Part shown: in pieces, positions 16,029-23,765 of the stretch
Layout of the letters: each line of letters opens with the position of its first letter
Numbering within the stretch: the first letter of the stretch is position 1
NCBI RefSeq assembly: GCF_003201205.1
Contig: NZ_QICN01000004.1
Coordinates: 1-64,000 of the forward strand
Length of the DNA: 64,000 nucleotides
Origin: Sinimarinibacterium flocculans
Lineage (GTDB): Bacteria > Pseudomonadota > Gammaproteobacteria > Nevskiales > Nevskiaceae
Direction: 5' to 3'
Position numbers and translations under genes: made by a program
The notes under the pieces: model-generated
The model's input: the letters and a program-made list of their open reading frames with translations, nothing else
Told to the model about the DNA's origin: nothing
Database searches by the model: none

Positions 16029-17053
16029 GCGCGACTGCAACCACCACTGAAGCCAAGCCCGAGATGATCACCTTCACCGAGGCCTTCTCGCGCGCGCTGC
16101 ACGACGCGATGGAGATGGACCCCACCGTCATCATGCTCGGCGAGGACATCGCCGACGAAGAGGGCGGCGGCATCTTCAAGGTCACCAAGGGCCTGTCGAC
16201 GAAGTTCGGCGGCGAGCGCGTGCGCACGACGCCGATCTCCGAGCAGGCGATCGTCGGTGCCGCCATCGGTGCCTCGCTGGCCGGCATGCGCCCGGTCGCC
16301 GAGATCATGCTGATGAACTTCATCACCGTGCCGATGGACCAGATCGTCAACCACGCCGCGAAGCTGCGCTTCATGTCGGGTGGCCAGACGCATGTGCCGA
16401 TCACGATCCGCACGCGCACCGGTGCCGGCGCCGGCACCGGCGGCCAGCACTCGGACATGCTCGAGGCCTGGTTCGCGCACGTGGCCGGCATGAAGGTCGT
16501 CACGCCGTCGACGCCGGCCGATGCCTACGGCCTGCTGCTCGGTTGCATCTTCGACAACGATCCCTGCCTGTTCATCGAGGATCAGCTCACGCGCACGCAG
16601 ACCGGCCCGGCGCCGGTCAAGGGCGAGATCATCAAGCTCGGCAAGGCGCACATCGCCCGCGAGGGCACGGACGTCTCCATCGTCGGCTACGGCCGCCCGA
16701 TCCGCGACGCGATGGCACTGGCCGAGAAGCTGACCGGCGAGGGCATCTCCGTCGAGGTCGTCGACCTGCGCACGGTCTCGCCGATGGACACCGAAACCGT
16801 GATCAAGTCGGTCGCCAAGACCGGCCGCGCGGTCGTCGTGCACGAGGCGCCCCGCAGCTTCGGTTGCGGCGCCGAGATCGTCGCGCGCATCCAGGAGGCG
16901 CTGTACGGCCAGCTCAAGGCGCCGGTGCTGCGCGTCGCCTCGCGCGACGTCACAGTGCCGTTCTCGCGCGTGCTGGAAGCCGAGTATCTGTACAAGGGCG
17001 CTGACATCGAAGCGGCCGTGCGCCGCACGCTGGACACGGGGAGCAGGAAATGA
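16025..17053 (+). CDS. 2-oxoacid/acetoin dehydrogenase E1 beta subunit
   Basis: This 342-residue transketolase-like beta subunit pairs with the preceding E1-alpha (ATGA overlap). It shows MLGEDIADEEGGGIFKVTKG, the PISEQAIVGAAIGASLAG region, MDQIVNHAAKLRFMSGGQ, and a C-terminal domain with VVDLRTVSPMDTETV and VVHEAPRSFGCGAEI. These belong to the AcoB/PdhB family. The N-terminus starts with a short Thr-rich extension (MSATATTTEAKPEM). It forms the alpha2beta2 active site binding TPP between subunits. The 3' end overlaps the lipoyl-domain gene by 4 nt. Confidence 0.9.
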   Translation: MSATATTTEAKPEMITFTEAFSRALHDAMEMDPTVIMLGEDIADEEGGGIFKVTKGLSTKFGGERVRTTPISEQAIVGAAIGASLAGMRPVAEIMLMNFITVPMDQIVNHAAKLRFMSGGQTHVPITIRTRTGAGAGTGGQHSDMLEAWFAHVAGMKVVTPSTPADAYGLLLGCIFDNDPCLFIEDQLTRTQTGPAPVKGEIIKLGKAHIAREGTDVSIVGYGRPIRDAMALAEKLTGEGISVEVVDLRTVSPMDTETVIKSVAKTGRAVVVHEAPRSFGCGAEIVARIQEALYGQLKAPVLRVASRDVTVPFSRVLEAEYLYKGADIEAAVRRTLDTGSRK

Positions 17054-17280
17054 GTGTGGAAGTCCGCATTCCGCAGATCGGGTTCTCGACGCAGGAAGGC
17101 ACGCTGACCGAGTGGCTCGTCGCTGACGGCGGCCAGGTCGAGGCCGGCAAGCCGCTGTACACGCTGGAACTCGACAAGTCGGTCCAGGAAGTCGAGGCCC
17201 CGGCCTCGGGCACGCTGAAGATTCTCGCCGCGACCGGTGAGGTCTATCAGGTGGGGCATCTGGTGGCCGAGATCAGCTGA
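17050..17280 (+). CDS. Free-standing lipoyl-domain protein
   Basis: The whole 76-residue protein is one lipoyl/biotinyl domain. It runs from MSVEVRIPQIGF through ELDKSVQEVEAP, with K43 as the lipoylation site, to VYQVGHLVAEIS. Normal E2 proteins carry this domain fused to a subunit-binding domain and an acyltransferase of 200 or more residues; here neither exists in the operon. It could be a mobile acyl or electron carrier for the E1 pair, working with an E2 core encoded elsewhere or with an unusual acceptor. It overlaps E1-beta by 4 nt and precedes the Rieske gene by 43 nt. Confidence 0.88.
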   Translation: MSVEVRIPQIGFSTQEGTLTEWLVADGGQVEAGKPLYTLELDKSVQEVEAPASGTLKILAATGEVYQVGHLVAEIS

Positions 17281-17323
17281 GGTCTATCAAACGTCGGGTC
17301 CTGCAAAGGCAGGAGGAGAGCCC

Positions 17324-18757
17324 ATGAGCGTGAGTACACAGGCGAGCGGGACGCAGCACTGGCCCGACAGCTGGAAGGTTCTTGAACACGGCATCCGCAG
17401 CGGTCGCTACACCGACCCTGCGTTCATGCGCCTGGAGTTCGAGAAGCTGTGGAGCAAGGTCTGGCAGGCCGCGGCGCGGCTGGACGAGATTCCCGAGCCC
17501 GGCGACTTCACCACTTACGACATCGGCGACCAGTCGGTCATCGTCGTGCGTGTCGACGCCGACACGATCAAGACCTATCACAACGTCTGTCCGCATCGCG
17601 GCACCGCGCTGTCGGCGGGCGGCTGCGGGCATTTCAAGGACGGCAAGATCATCTGCCCGTTCCACGGCTGGCGCTGGAATCTCGAAGGCCAGAACCAGTA
17701 CGTCCTCGAACGCGCCCAGTTCCGCGGCGGCAATCTGCAGAACAGCGATGTCGCGCTGCGCGAAGTCCATCACGAGGTCTTCGCCGGCTTCGTCTTCATC
17801 AACTTCGATCGCAACCCGCAACCGTTCGACGAGTTCATCGCGCCGGTGCGTGAGCTGATGGAGGGCCTGGCGATCGGCGACATGCACCACTACTGGTGGA
17901 AGTCGATCCCGATCGAGAGCAACTGGAAGGTGGCGCAGGAGGCCTTCTTCGAGGGCTACCACGTTCCGGCGACGCATCCACAGCTCGAGCCCGATGCCGC
18001 CGAGATCATCTTCGACGGCAATCCGGACGCCGCTGCCGAAGCCACGTTCGCGCACAAGAACGTCGTCTACGAAAACTTTGCCTACGGCCATGGCCGCTTC
18101 TTCGCCGGCCGCAACACGGCGATGCAGGGGCAGAGCAAGCCGCAACAAGGCGCCGTCGATCCGGTCGACGTGATGGCCGACCGTCTGAACCTGCTGGTCA
18201 CCGGCATGGACGCGATGGTGCTCGCAGAAGACGTCGAGCTGGTGCGCTCGCTCAAGGGAAAACCCATTCCCGAGGGTTCGAGCCTCGGCGGCGAGTACGT
18301 CAAGGCGCTGTACACGACCGCGGCGATGCAGAAGCGCCCGATGCCCAAGCCGGTGCCGGAAATCCTGCGCATGTGGGGCGGCGAGATCTTCATCTTCCCA
18401 AACCTGCTGATCCTGCCGCAGGCGGGCAACGCGATGATGTACCGCGTGCGGCCCGATCCCCGGGACCCGAACCGCTGCAGCTTCGAGATCTTCTCGACCC
18501 GGACCTATCCCGCCGCCGTGACGCCGCCGCGTGCGGTGATGCAGCAGGTCACCGATCCCGAAGACCCGGAACAGGTGCTGCAGATTCCGCGGCAGGACCT
18601 CGGCAACATCTCGCGCATGCAGCGCGGCCTGCATTCCAAGGGCTGCAAGCAGATCTGGCTGGCGGTCGAAGAAGAAAAGATGATCCTGAACATGCATCAA
18701 GAGCTGGACCGCTATCTCGACGACAGCCAACCGGCAGCCGGAGCACGCGCGGCATGA
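17324..18757 (+). CDS. Rieske non-heme iron oxygenase, alpha subunit type
   Basis: This 477-residue oxygenase has the Rieske [2Fe-2S] ligands C89/H91 (CPHRG) and C111/H114 (CPFHGW). The mononuclear iron site follows NWKVAQEAFFEGYHVPATH, with H213 and H218. It would hydroxylate a ring or side chain with O2 and NAD(P)H-derived electrons. It is longer than KshA (about 380-390), so I do not call it a 3-ketosteroid 9-alpha-hydroxylase. No beta subunit or reductase is adjacent. ATG 17324 follows AGGAGGAGAGCCC. Its stop overlaps the fused ACAD start (ATGA). Confidence 0.9.
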   Translation: MSVSTQASGTQHWPDSWKVLEHGIRSGRYTDPAFMRLEFEKLWSKVWQAAARLDEIPEPGDFTTYDIGDQSVIVVRVDADTIKTYHNVCPHRGTALSAGGCGHFKDGKIICPFHGWRWNLEGQNQYVLERAQFRGGNLQNSDVALREVHHEVFAGFVFINFDRNPQPFDEFIAPVRELMEGLAIGDMHHYWWKSIPIESNWKVAQEAFFEGYHVPATHPQLEPDAAEIIFDGNPDAAAEATFAHKNVVYENFAYGHGRFFAGRNTAMQGQSKPQQGAVDPVDVMADRLNLLVTGMDAMVLAEDVELVRSLKGKPIPEGSSLGGEYVKALYTTAAMQKRPMPKPVPEILRMWGGEIFIFPNLLILPQAGNAMMYRVRPDPRDPNRCSFEIFSTRTYPAAVTPPRAVMQQVTDPEDPEQVLQIPRQDLGNISRMQRGLHSKGCKQIWLAVEEEKMILNMHQELDRYLDDSQPAAGARAA

Positions 18758-20958
18758 ATTTCGAGCTGTCCGAAGAACAGGAGCTGATGCGCGACAGTTT
18801 TGCGCGTTTTCTCGACGAGCAGAGCAGCACGGTGCGTGTGCGCGCGGCGATGCCGTCCGGCTTCGACGCGAAGATGTGGCGCGAATTTGCCGAACTCGGC
18901 GCGCTGTCCATCCGTGTGCCGGAAGACGCCGGCGGCCTGGGGCTGGGCCTGCTGGATGCGGCGCTGCTGATGGAAGAAGCCGGCCGCACGCTGGTATCGG
19001 GTCCGCTCGCGGAAACCCTCGTGTCCGCGCGGCTGTTGGCGCTGCTTGGTGGCCAGGACGACCTGTTGTCGCGCGTGCTCGCCGGACAGGCGGTCGCGAG
19101 CATCGCGCTGCACGACATCGCGCAGCAGCCGCTGCAGTGGATCGCCGGCGGCGCGGTGGCCGAGGCCGTCATCGCCCGCAAGGGTGACGAGGTGGTGCTC
19201 GTGGCGGTCGGTGCGGACGATCGTCGTGCCGAGGAAAACCTCGCGTCGACGCCGCTGGCCGAGATCGCGCTGGGCAGCCTGCCGGCGATCTCGCTGGGGC
19301 AGGGGACGCAGGCTGTCGCGCAGTTCGCGCAGGCCGTCGAGGAATGGAAGCTGCTGATCGGTGCCGGCCTCGCCGGCATCGGCCGCGAGGCGCTCAAGCT
19401 CGCCGCGGCGTATGCCAGCCAGCGCAAGCAGTTCGGACAGTTCATCGGCCAGTTCCAGGCCATCTCGCATCCGCTCGCCGATCTGCTGTGCGAGGTGGAC
19501 GGCGGCAAGTTCCTGGTCTGGCGCGCGATCCGCAACATTGCCGACGGCGCGCCGGAAGCGGGCGCCGCGGTATCGATCGCCGCATGGTGGAATGCCGAGG
19601 CCGCGGGCCGCGCGGTTGCGCAGGCGCTACATACCTTCGGCGGCTACGGCCTGACCACCGAATACGACATCTTCCTCTACAACCTGCGCGCCAAGGCCTG
19701 GCCGCTGGTGTTCGGCGATCCGCAGTTGCTGCTCGCCGAAGCGGGCCGCCGTCTGTACGGCAGCGAGAAGGTCGCGTTGCCGGAAGCCGGCGATTGCCCG
19801 ATCGAGTTCGACCTGGGCGACGACGCGCGCGCGATCGCGGCGGAGATCAACGCGTTCTTCGAGAAGAACGTCACGCCCCAGATGCGCGAGAAGTTCCACT
19901 ACAGCTGGGAAGGCTACAACCCCGAGATCCACCGCAAGCTCGCGCAGGCCAAGCTGCTGTTCCCCGGCCTGCCTAAGGAGATGGGCGAGCGCGGTCTGGC
20001 GCCCTACGCCAAGATCGCGGCGATGGATGCCTTCGAGCACCAGGGCTACAACACGCCGGCGGCCAACGTCGCGCAGATGGTGGCGCTGATCATCCACCGC
20101 TTCGGCTCCGACGAGCTGAGGAAGGAAGTGCTGAGCAAGCTGATGGCCGGTGAGGCGATCGCCAGCCTCGGCTACTCCGAACCCGGCTCCGGCTCCGACG
20201 TCTTCGCCGCGCAGTGCAAGGCGACGCGCGAACCCGACGGCAGCTGGCGCATAGACGGCACCAAGATGTTCACCAGCGGCGCGAACCTCGCGTCCTACGT
20301 GCTGATGCTGTGCCGGACCAACCCCGACGTGCCCAAGCACAAGGGTCTGACGATGTTCATCGTGCCGCTGAAGGCCGAGGGCGTGACGATCCAGCCGGTG
20401 TACACCTTCCAGGACGAGCGCACCAACATCACGTTCTACGACGGCGTGCGCATTCCCGACAGCTGGCGCCTGGGCGAGGTCGACGGCGGCGTGCGCACGA
20501 TGAGCGCGAGCCTCGAACTCGAACACGGCGGCGGCTTCTCCAAGGTCATGCGCGCCATGCTCAAGGCCGCCGAGCAGCTCTGCCGCGAACTGCAACGCGA
20601 CGGCAAGCCGCTGATCGAGAGCACGTCCGCTCAATCGCGTCTGGCGCGCTCAATGGCCAACCTGTGGGTCTCCGACGTGCTCGCGTTCCGCGCGCAGTGG
20701 ACCATCGCCGAGAAGAAGCCCAACCACGCCTTCGGGCCGATGGCCAAGCTGTTCTCGTCCGAGAAATTCCTGACCGACGCCCGCGACCTGCTCGACCTGA
20801 CCGCGCCGCACTCGCTGTCCAAGCGCACGGGGCCGGCCGGCTTCCTGAATCAGTGCTACCGTCACGCGCAGGGCACGACGATCTACGGCGGCACCAGCGA
20901 GGTGCATCGCAGCATGATCGCCGAGCGCGCGCTGGAACTGCCGCGCACGCGGGCTTGA
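18754..20958 (+). CDS. Fused double acyl-CoA dehydrogenase (FadE34-like)
   Basis: The 734-residue protein contains two ACAD units in tandem. Residues 1-340 are a degenerate ACAD without the central FAD-binding beta segment. It ends with RKQFGQFIGQFQAISHPLADL and HTFGGYGLTTEYDIFLYN. Residues about 350-734 are a complete one, with SLGYSEPGSGSDVFAAQCKA, TKMFTSGANLASYVL and IYGGTSEVHRSMIAER. The only fused ACAD I know of this kind is actinobacterial FadE34/ChsE3, acting on C5 steroid side chains; other ACADs with bulky substrates use two genes. It is coupled to the Rieske gene, which suggests a shared substrate. Confidence 0.88.
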   Translation: MNFELSEEQELMRDSFARFLDEQSSTVRVRAAMPSGFDAKMWREFAELGALSIRVPEDAGGLGLGLLDAALLMEEAGRTLVSGPLAETLVSARLLALLGGQDDLLSRVLAGQAVASIALHDIAQQPLQWIAGGAVAEAVIARKGDEVVLVAVGADDRRAEENLASTPLAEIALGSLPAISLGQGTQAVAQFAQAVEEWKLLIGAGLAGIGREALKLAAAYASQRKQFGQFIGQFQAISHPLADLLCEVDGGKFLVWRAIRNIADGAPEAGAAVSIAAWWNAEAAGRAVAQALHTFGGYGLTTEYDIFLYNLRAKAWPLVFGDPQLLLAEAGRRLYGSEKVALPEAGDCPIEFDLGDDARAIAAEINAFFEKNVTPQMREKFHYSWEGYNPEIHRKLAQAKLLFPGLPKEMGERGLAPYAKIAAMDAFEHQGYNTPAANVAQMVALIIHRFGSDELRKEVLSKLMAGEAIASLGYSEPGSGSDVFAAQCKATREPDGSWRIDGTKMFTSGANLASYVLMLCRTNPDVPKHKGLTMFIVPLKAEGVTIQPVYTFQDERTNITFYDGVRIPDSWRLGEVDGGVRTMSASLELEHGGGFSKVMRAMLKAAEQLCRELQRDGKPLIESTSAQSRLARSMANLWVSDVLAFRAQWTIAEKKPNHAFGPMAKLFSSEKFLTDARDLLDLTAPHSLSKRTGPAGFLNQCYRHAQGTTIYGGTSEVHRSMIAERALELPRTRA

Positions 20959-20967
20959 ATCGTGATT

Positions 20968-21067
20968 CCCTCTCCCCGCGAGCGGGGAGAGGGCTAGGGT
21001 GAGGGGCGGCTGTTACATCGTGCGCTGCCCCTCACCCCAACCTTCTCCCCACCATGTGGGGAGAGGG
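20968..21067. repeat. Compound palindromic repeat (CTCTCCCC family), copy 1
   Basis: The element has a perfect hairpin CCCTCTCCCC-GCGAGC-GGGGAGAGGG (20968-20993). An internal arm pair GGTGAGGGGC/GCCCCTCACC and a third hairpin CTCCCC-ACCATGT-GGGGAG follow. It fills most of the gap between the fused ACAD and the hydratase. It is a BIME-like element and may attenuate transcription inside the operon or stabilise the upstream mRNA end. Confidence 0.7.
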
Positions 21068-21093
21068 AGCAAAGGGCTCCGAGGAAGAAGCTG

Positions 21094-21903
21094 ATGTCAG
21101 ACGAAGCACCCCACCTGCTGGTCGACCAGGACGGCGCGATCCTGATCGCGACGCTGAACCGTCCGGACAAGCTCAACGCGCTCAGCGCCGAGACGATGCG
21201 GCTGTTCGAGGAAGCCCTGCACCGCTTCCGCGATTCGCCCGATCTCAAGGTGCTGCTGATCCGCGCCACTGGCCGCTACTTCTGCGCCGGCGCCGACCTG
21301 CGCAGCGGCGACGCGCGCCGCCCGGCCGGCCCGCCGTCCGGCTCCGCGATCCGCGAGAATCATCGCCTGGGCCTGCACGGCATGCACCGCATCTACGACG
21401 AGATGGAGGCCATCGAAAAGCCCATCGTTGTCGCGCATCACGCCATGTGCATGGGTGGCGGGCTGGAGATCTCGCTGTCCTGCGACTTCCGCCTTGCCGC
21501 CAAGAGCGCGAAGTACGCCTTCCCCGAAGGCAAGATGGGCGTGATCCCGGCGTCGAACGGCGTGAGCCGGCTCACGCGGCTGGTTGGCACCCACTGGGCG
21601 CGCTACCTGATCATGGCCAACCTGCCGGTCGACGCCGACCGCGCGCTGATGATGGGCCTGGTCCACGAGATCTACCCGGACGACAGCTTCGAGCAGGACA
21701 CGATGGCCTTCTGCCGTCATCTGGCCGAGCAGAACCTCGAACAGATGGGCACCGCCAAGCTCGCCATCGAACTGGCACGCGACGTGGAGAAGGCGCAGGC
21801 GCGCAACATCGAGCGACTGGCCAACAGCGCGCTGATGCTCAACCCGGCCTATCTCGAAGGCATGAAGCGCTACCTCGAAGGCGTCGGCAACAAGAACAAG
21901 TAG
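21094..21903 (+). CDS. Enoyl-CoA hydratase
   Basis: This 269-residue crotonase has both catalytic glutamates: E125 in GGGLEISLSCD and E145 in FPEGKMG, 20 residues apart as in rat mitochondrial hydratase. The oxyanion segment is YFCAGADLRSGD (62-73). It should hydrate the alpha,beta double bond made by the adjacent ACAD. The C-terminal MKRYLEGVGNKNK tail is normal length. ATG 21094 is preceded by GAGGAAG. The acyl-CoA ligase begins 4 nt after the stop, so they are co-translated. Confidence 0.9.
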   Translation: MSDEAPHLLVDQDGAILIATLNRPDKLNALSAETMRLFEEALHRFRDSPDLKVLLIRATGRYFCAGADLRSGDARRPAGPPSGSAIRENHRLGLHGMHRIYDEMEAIEKPIVVAHHAMCMGGGLEISLSCDFRLAAKSAKYAFPEGKMGVIPASNGVSRLTRLVGTHWARYLIMANLPVDADRALMMGLVHEIYPDDSFEQDTMAFCRHLAEQNLEQMGTAKLAIELARDVEKAQARNIERLANSALMLNPAYLEGMKRYLEGVGNKNK

Positions 21904-21907
21904 GCCG

Positions 21908-23461
21908 ATGTCCACCGACGACCTGCACCGGCCGCGCTATGTGCCCGAGCTGCTGGTCGCCGCGCTCGACCAGACGCCCGACCGGCCGCTGCTCGAACTG
22001 GATGACGGCAGCGTCCTCAGCGTCGGGGATGTCCGCGACGCCACCGGCCGCTACGTGCAGGCGCTGCAGGCGGAGGGCATCGGCCGCGGCACGCGCGTGG
22101 CGCTGCTCTCCGGCACGCGCATCGAGGTGCTGTTCCTCGTCAACGCCGTGCAGCTCACCGCGGCGGTCTACGTGCCGCTGCATCCGCTCGGCAGTCTGGC
22201 CGATCACGCCCATGTGCTGGCCGACGCCGGCGTCGACCTGCTGATCTTCGATGCCGCGCGCTGCGCCGAACGGGCTGCGGCGCTCCAGCAGCGCCAACCC
22301 GCGCTGCGCCTGCTCGCGCTCGGTGACAGCCCGCTGGCGCCGGACCTCAACGCCTGTGCCGCCAACCATGCGCCGCGCCCGCTGCAGGCGCCCACCGTCG
22401 GTCCGCACGACATCCTGCGCCTGGGCTACTCCGGCGGCACCACCGGGCAGCCCAAGCGCATCGCCAGCGTGCAGCGCGTGGGCCTCGCCACCGTGCAGGC
22501 GATGATGTCGCAGTGGGAGTGGCCGGCCGCGCCGCGCTTCCTGTCGTGCACGCCGCTGTCGCATGCCGGCGCCGCGATGTTCCTGCCGCTGCTGCTGCGC
22601 GGCGGCACCATGCACGTGCTGCCGGCCTTCGAGCCGGTGGCGGTGATGCGGGCCATCCAGACCCACCGCATCAACTGCATCATGCTGGTGCCGACGATGA
22701 TCTACGCGCTGCTCGATCATCCGCGCTTCAACGCGTTCGACCTGTCGAGCCTGGAAACGGTGTTCTACGGCGCCTCGGCGATTGCTCCGGCGCGGCTCAA
22801 GGAAGCCATCGAGCGCATCGGCCCGGTGTTCATGCAGTTCTATGGCCAGGCCGAGGCGCCGATGTGCGTCACCGTGCTGCGCAAGGCCGAGCACGACGTC
22901 AACGATCTGCAGCGCCTCGCGAGCTGCGGCCGACCGGCGCCGTGGGTCGAAGTCTCGCTACGCGACGCGAACAACCAGCCGGTGTCGGACGGGGAACCGG
23001 GAGAAATCTGCGTGCGCGGCCCGCTGGTCATGGATGGCTACCACGAGCAGCCGGACCTGACCGAACAGGCCTTCGCCGGCGGCTGGCTGCACTCGGGTGA
23101 CGTGGCCGTGCGCGACCCCGGCGGCTTCCTGCGCATCATCGACCGCACCAAGGACATGATCGTCACCGGCGGATTCAACGTGTATCCGCGCGAGATCGAG
23201 GACATCCTCACCCAGCACCCGGCCGTGTCCCAGGCCGCCGTCATCGGCGTGCCGCACCCCAAGTGGGGAGAGGCCGTTGCCGCCATCATCGTCCTGCGCG
23301 ACGGCATGCACGTCGACGCCCAGACCCTCACCGCGCTGGTCGCCGAGCGCAAGGGCGCCTACCAAGCACCCAAGACCGTCGAGTTCGTCGATGCCATCCC
23401 GCAGACCTCCGTCGGCAAGCCGGACAAGAAGGCGCTGCGGGCGCGGTATCCGGGCAATTGA
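21908..23461 (+). CDS. AMP-forming acyl-CoA ligase
   Basis: This 517-residue ANL-superfamily enzyme activates a carboxylic acid through an acyl-adenylate. It has the P-loop YSGGTTGQPKR (174-184), YGQAEAPM, the hinge/adenine motif SGDVAVRDPGGFLRIIDR, the K-containing GGFNVYPREIED and the A10 motif TSVGKPDKKALR. Lys in GKPDKK is the likely adenylation Lys. It is the last gene of the operon that opens at 15051 and may start the pathway for an acid intermediate. Chain length or ring preference cannot be deduced. A strong hairpin follows about 60 nt downstream. Confidence 0.9.
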   Translation: MSTDDLHRPRYVPELLVAALDQTPDRPLLELDDGSVLSVGDVRDATGRYVQALQAEGIGRGTRVALLSGTRIEVLFLVNAVQLTAAVYVPLHPLGSLADHAHVLADAGVDLLIFDAARCAERAAALQQRQPALRLLALGDSPLAPDLNACAANHAPRPLQAPTVGPHDILRLGYSGGTTGQPKRIASVQRVGLATVQAMMSQWEWPAAPRFLSCTPLSHAGAAMFLPLLLRGGTMHVLPAFEPVAVMRAIQTHRINCIMLVPTMIYALLDHPRFNAFDLSSLETVFYGASAIAPARLKEAIERIGPVFMQFYGQAEAPMCVTVLRKAEHDVNDLQRLASCGRPAPWVEVSLRDANNQPVSDGEPGEICVRGPLVMDGYHEQPDLTEQAFAGGWLHSGDVAVRDPGGFLRIIDRTKDMIVTGGFNVYPREIEDILTQHPAVSQAAVIGVPHPKWGEAVAAIIVLRDGMHVDAQTLTALVAERKGAYQAPKTVEFVDAIPQTSVGKPDKKALRARYPGN

Positions 23462-23519
23462 GTAGCCGAGGCGTGTTCGGATGGCGTCCCGAGACAGTCG
23501 TGTGAACGAGACGGTCCGA

Positions 23520-23542
23520 GATCGCCCCCGAAGGGGGCGATC
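23520..23542 (+). terminator. Perfect 10-bp hairpin after the acyl-CoA ligase
   Basis: GATCGCCCCC-GAA-GGGGGCGATC is a perfect stem with a triloop, followed by AGCTTTC. It could be the intrinsic terminator of the 15051-23461 operon, although the U-run is short. It could also be the 5' hairpin of a structured RNA ahead of the reverse transcriptase. Confidence 0.55.
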
Positions 23543-23765
23543 AGCTTTCAATGCACGACATAGCACTCCGACTGCGCTATGTTAAGTACGCCTTGGGCGG
23601 CATACGCCATGCGGCGTTAGGGGAACAACTGAATAGGTTGCATCGGCAAGCTGGCCCTGCAGCCCTTGCACGCCAAGTCGCAAGGCTTGGCGCACATGAA
23701 AACATAATTTTCGGGTTGCCTCCCTGCCAAGCCGCCCAAGGTCTATCTATCAGCCGAAACCAGCG
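23543..23765 (+). ncRNA. Structured leader of the reverse transcriptase, candidate ncRNA
   Basis: No gene is supported in the 304-nt gap 23462-23765, but its second part holds several stems. They are ACATAGC-N11-GCTATGT (23558-23582), ACGCC-ATGC-GGCGT (23604-23617) and CGCCAAG-N8-CTTGGCG (23671-23692), followed by an AT-rich stretch with CATAAT. The base composition is lower in GC than the flanks, like the reverse transcriptase gene. Several defence-associated reverse transcriptases (DRT2, DRT9, retrons) use an RNA encoded directly upstream. That this is such an RNA is my inference from position and structure only. Confidence 0.35.

Noticed and set aside
15051-17280. Complete pyruvate dehydrogenase operon
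   Set aside because: No E2 acyltransferase and no lipoamide dehydrogenase follow; the third gene is only a lipoyl domain.
17324-18757. KshA (3-ketosteroid 9-alpha-hydroxylase oxygenase)
   Set aside because: The protein is about 90 residues longer than KshA and its Fe-site context is of the general ring-hydroxylating type, so only the superfamily is called.
21041-21067. CRISPR-like repeats in the CTCTCCCC family
   Set aside because: The copies are scattered singly between genes, are palindromic and have no regular spacers or cas genes.
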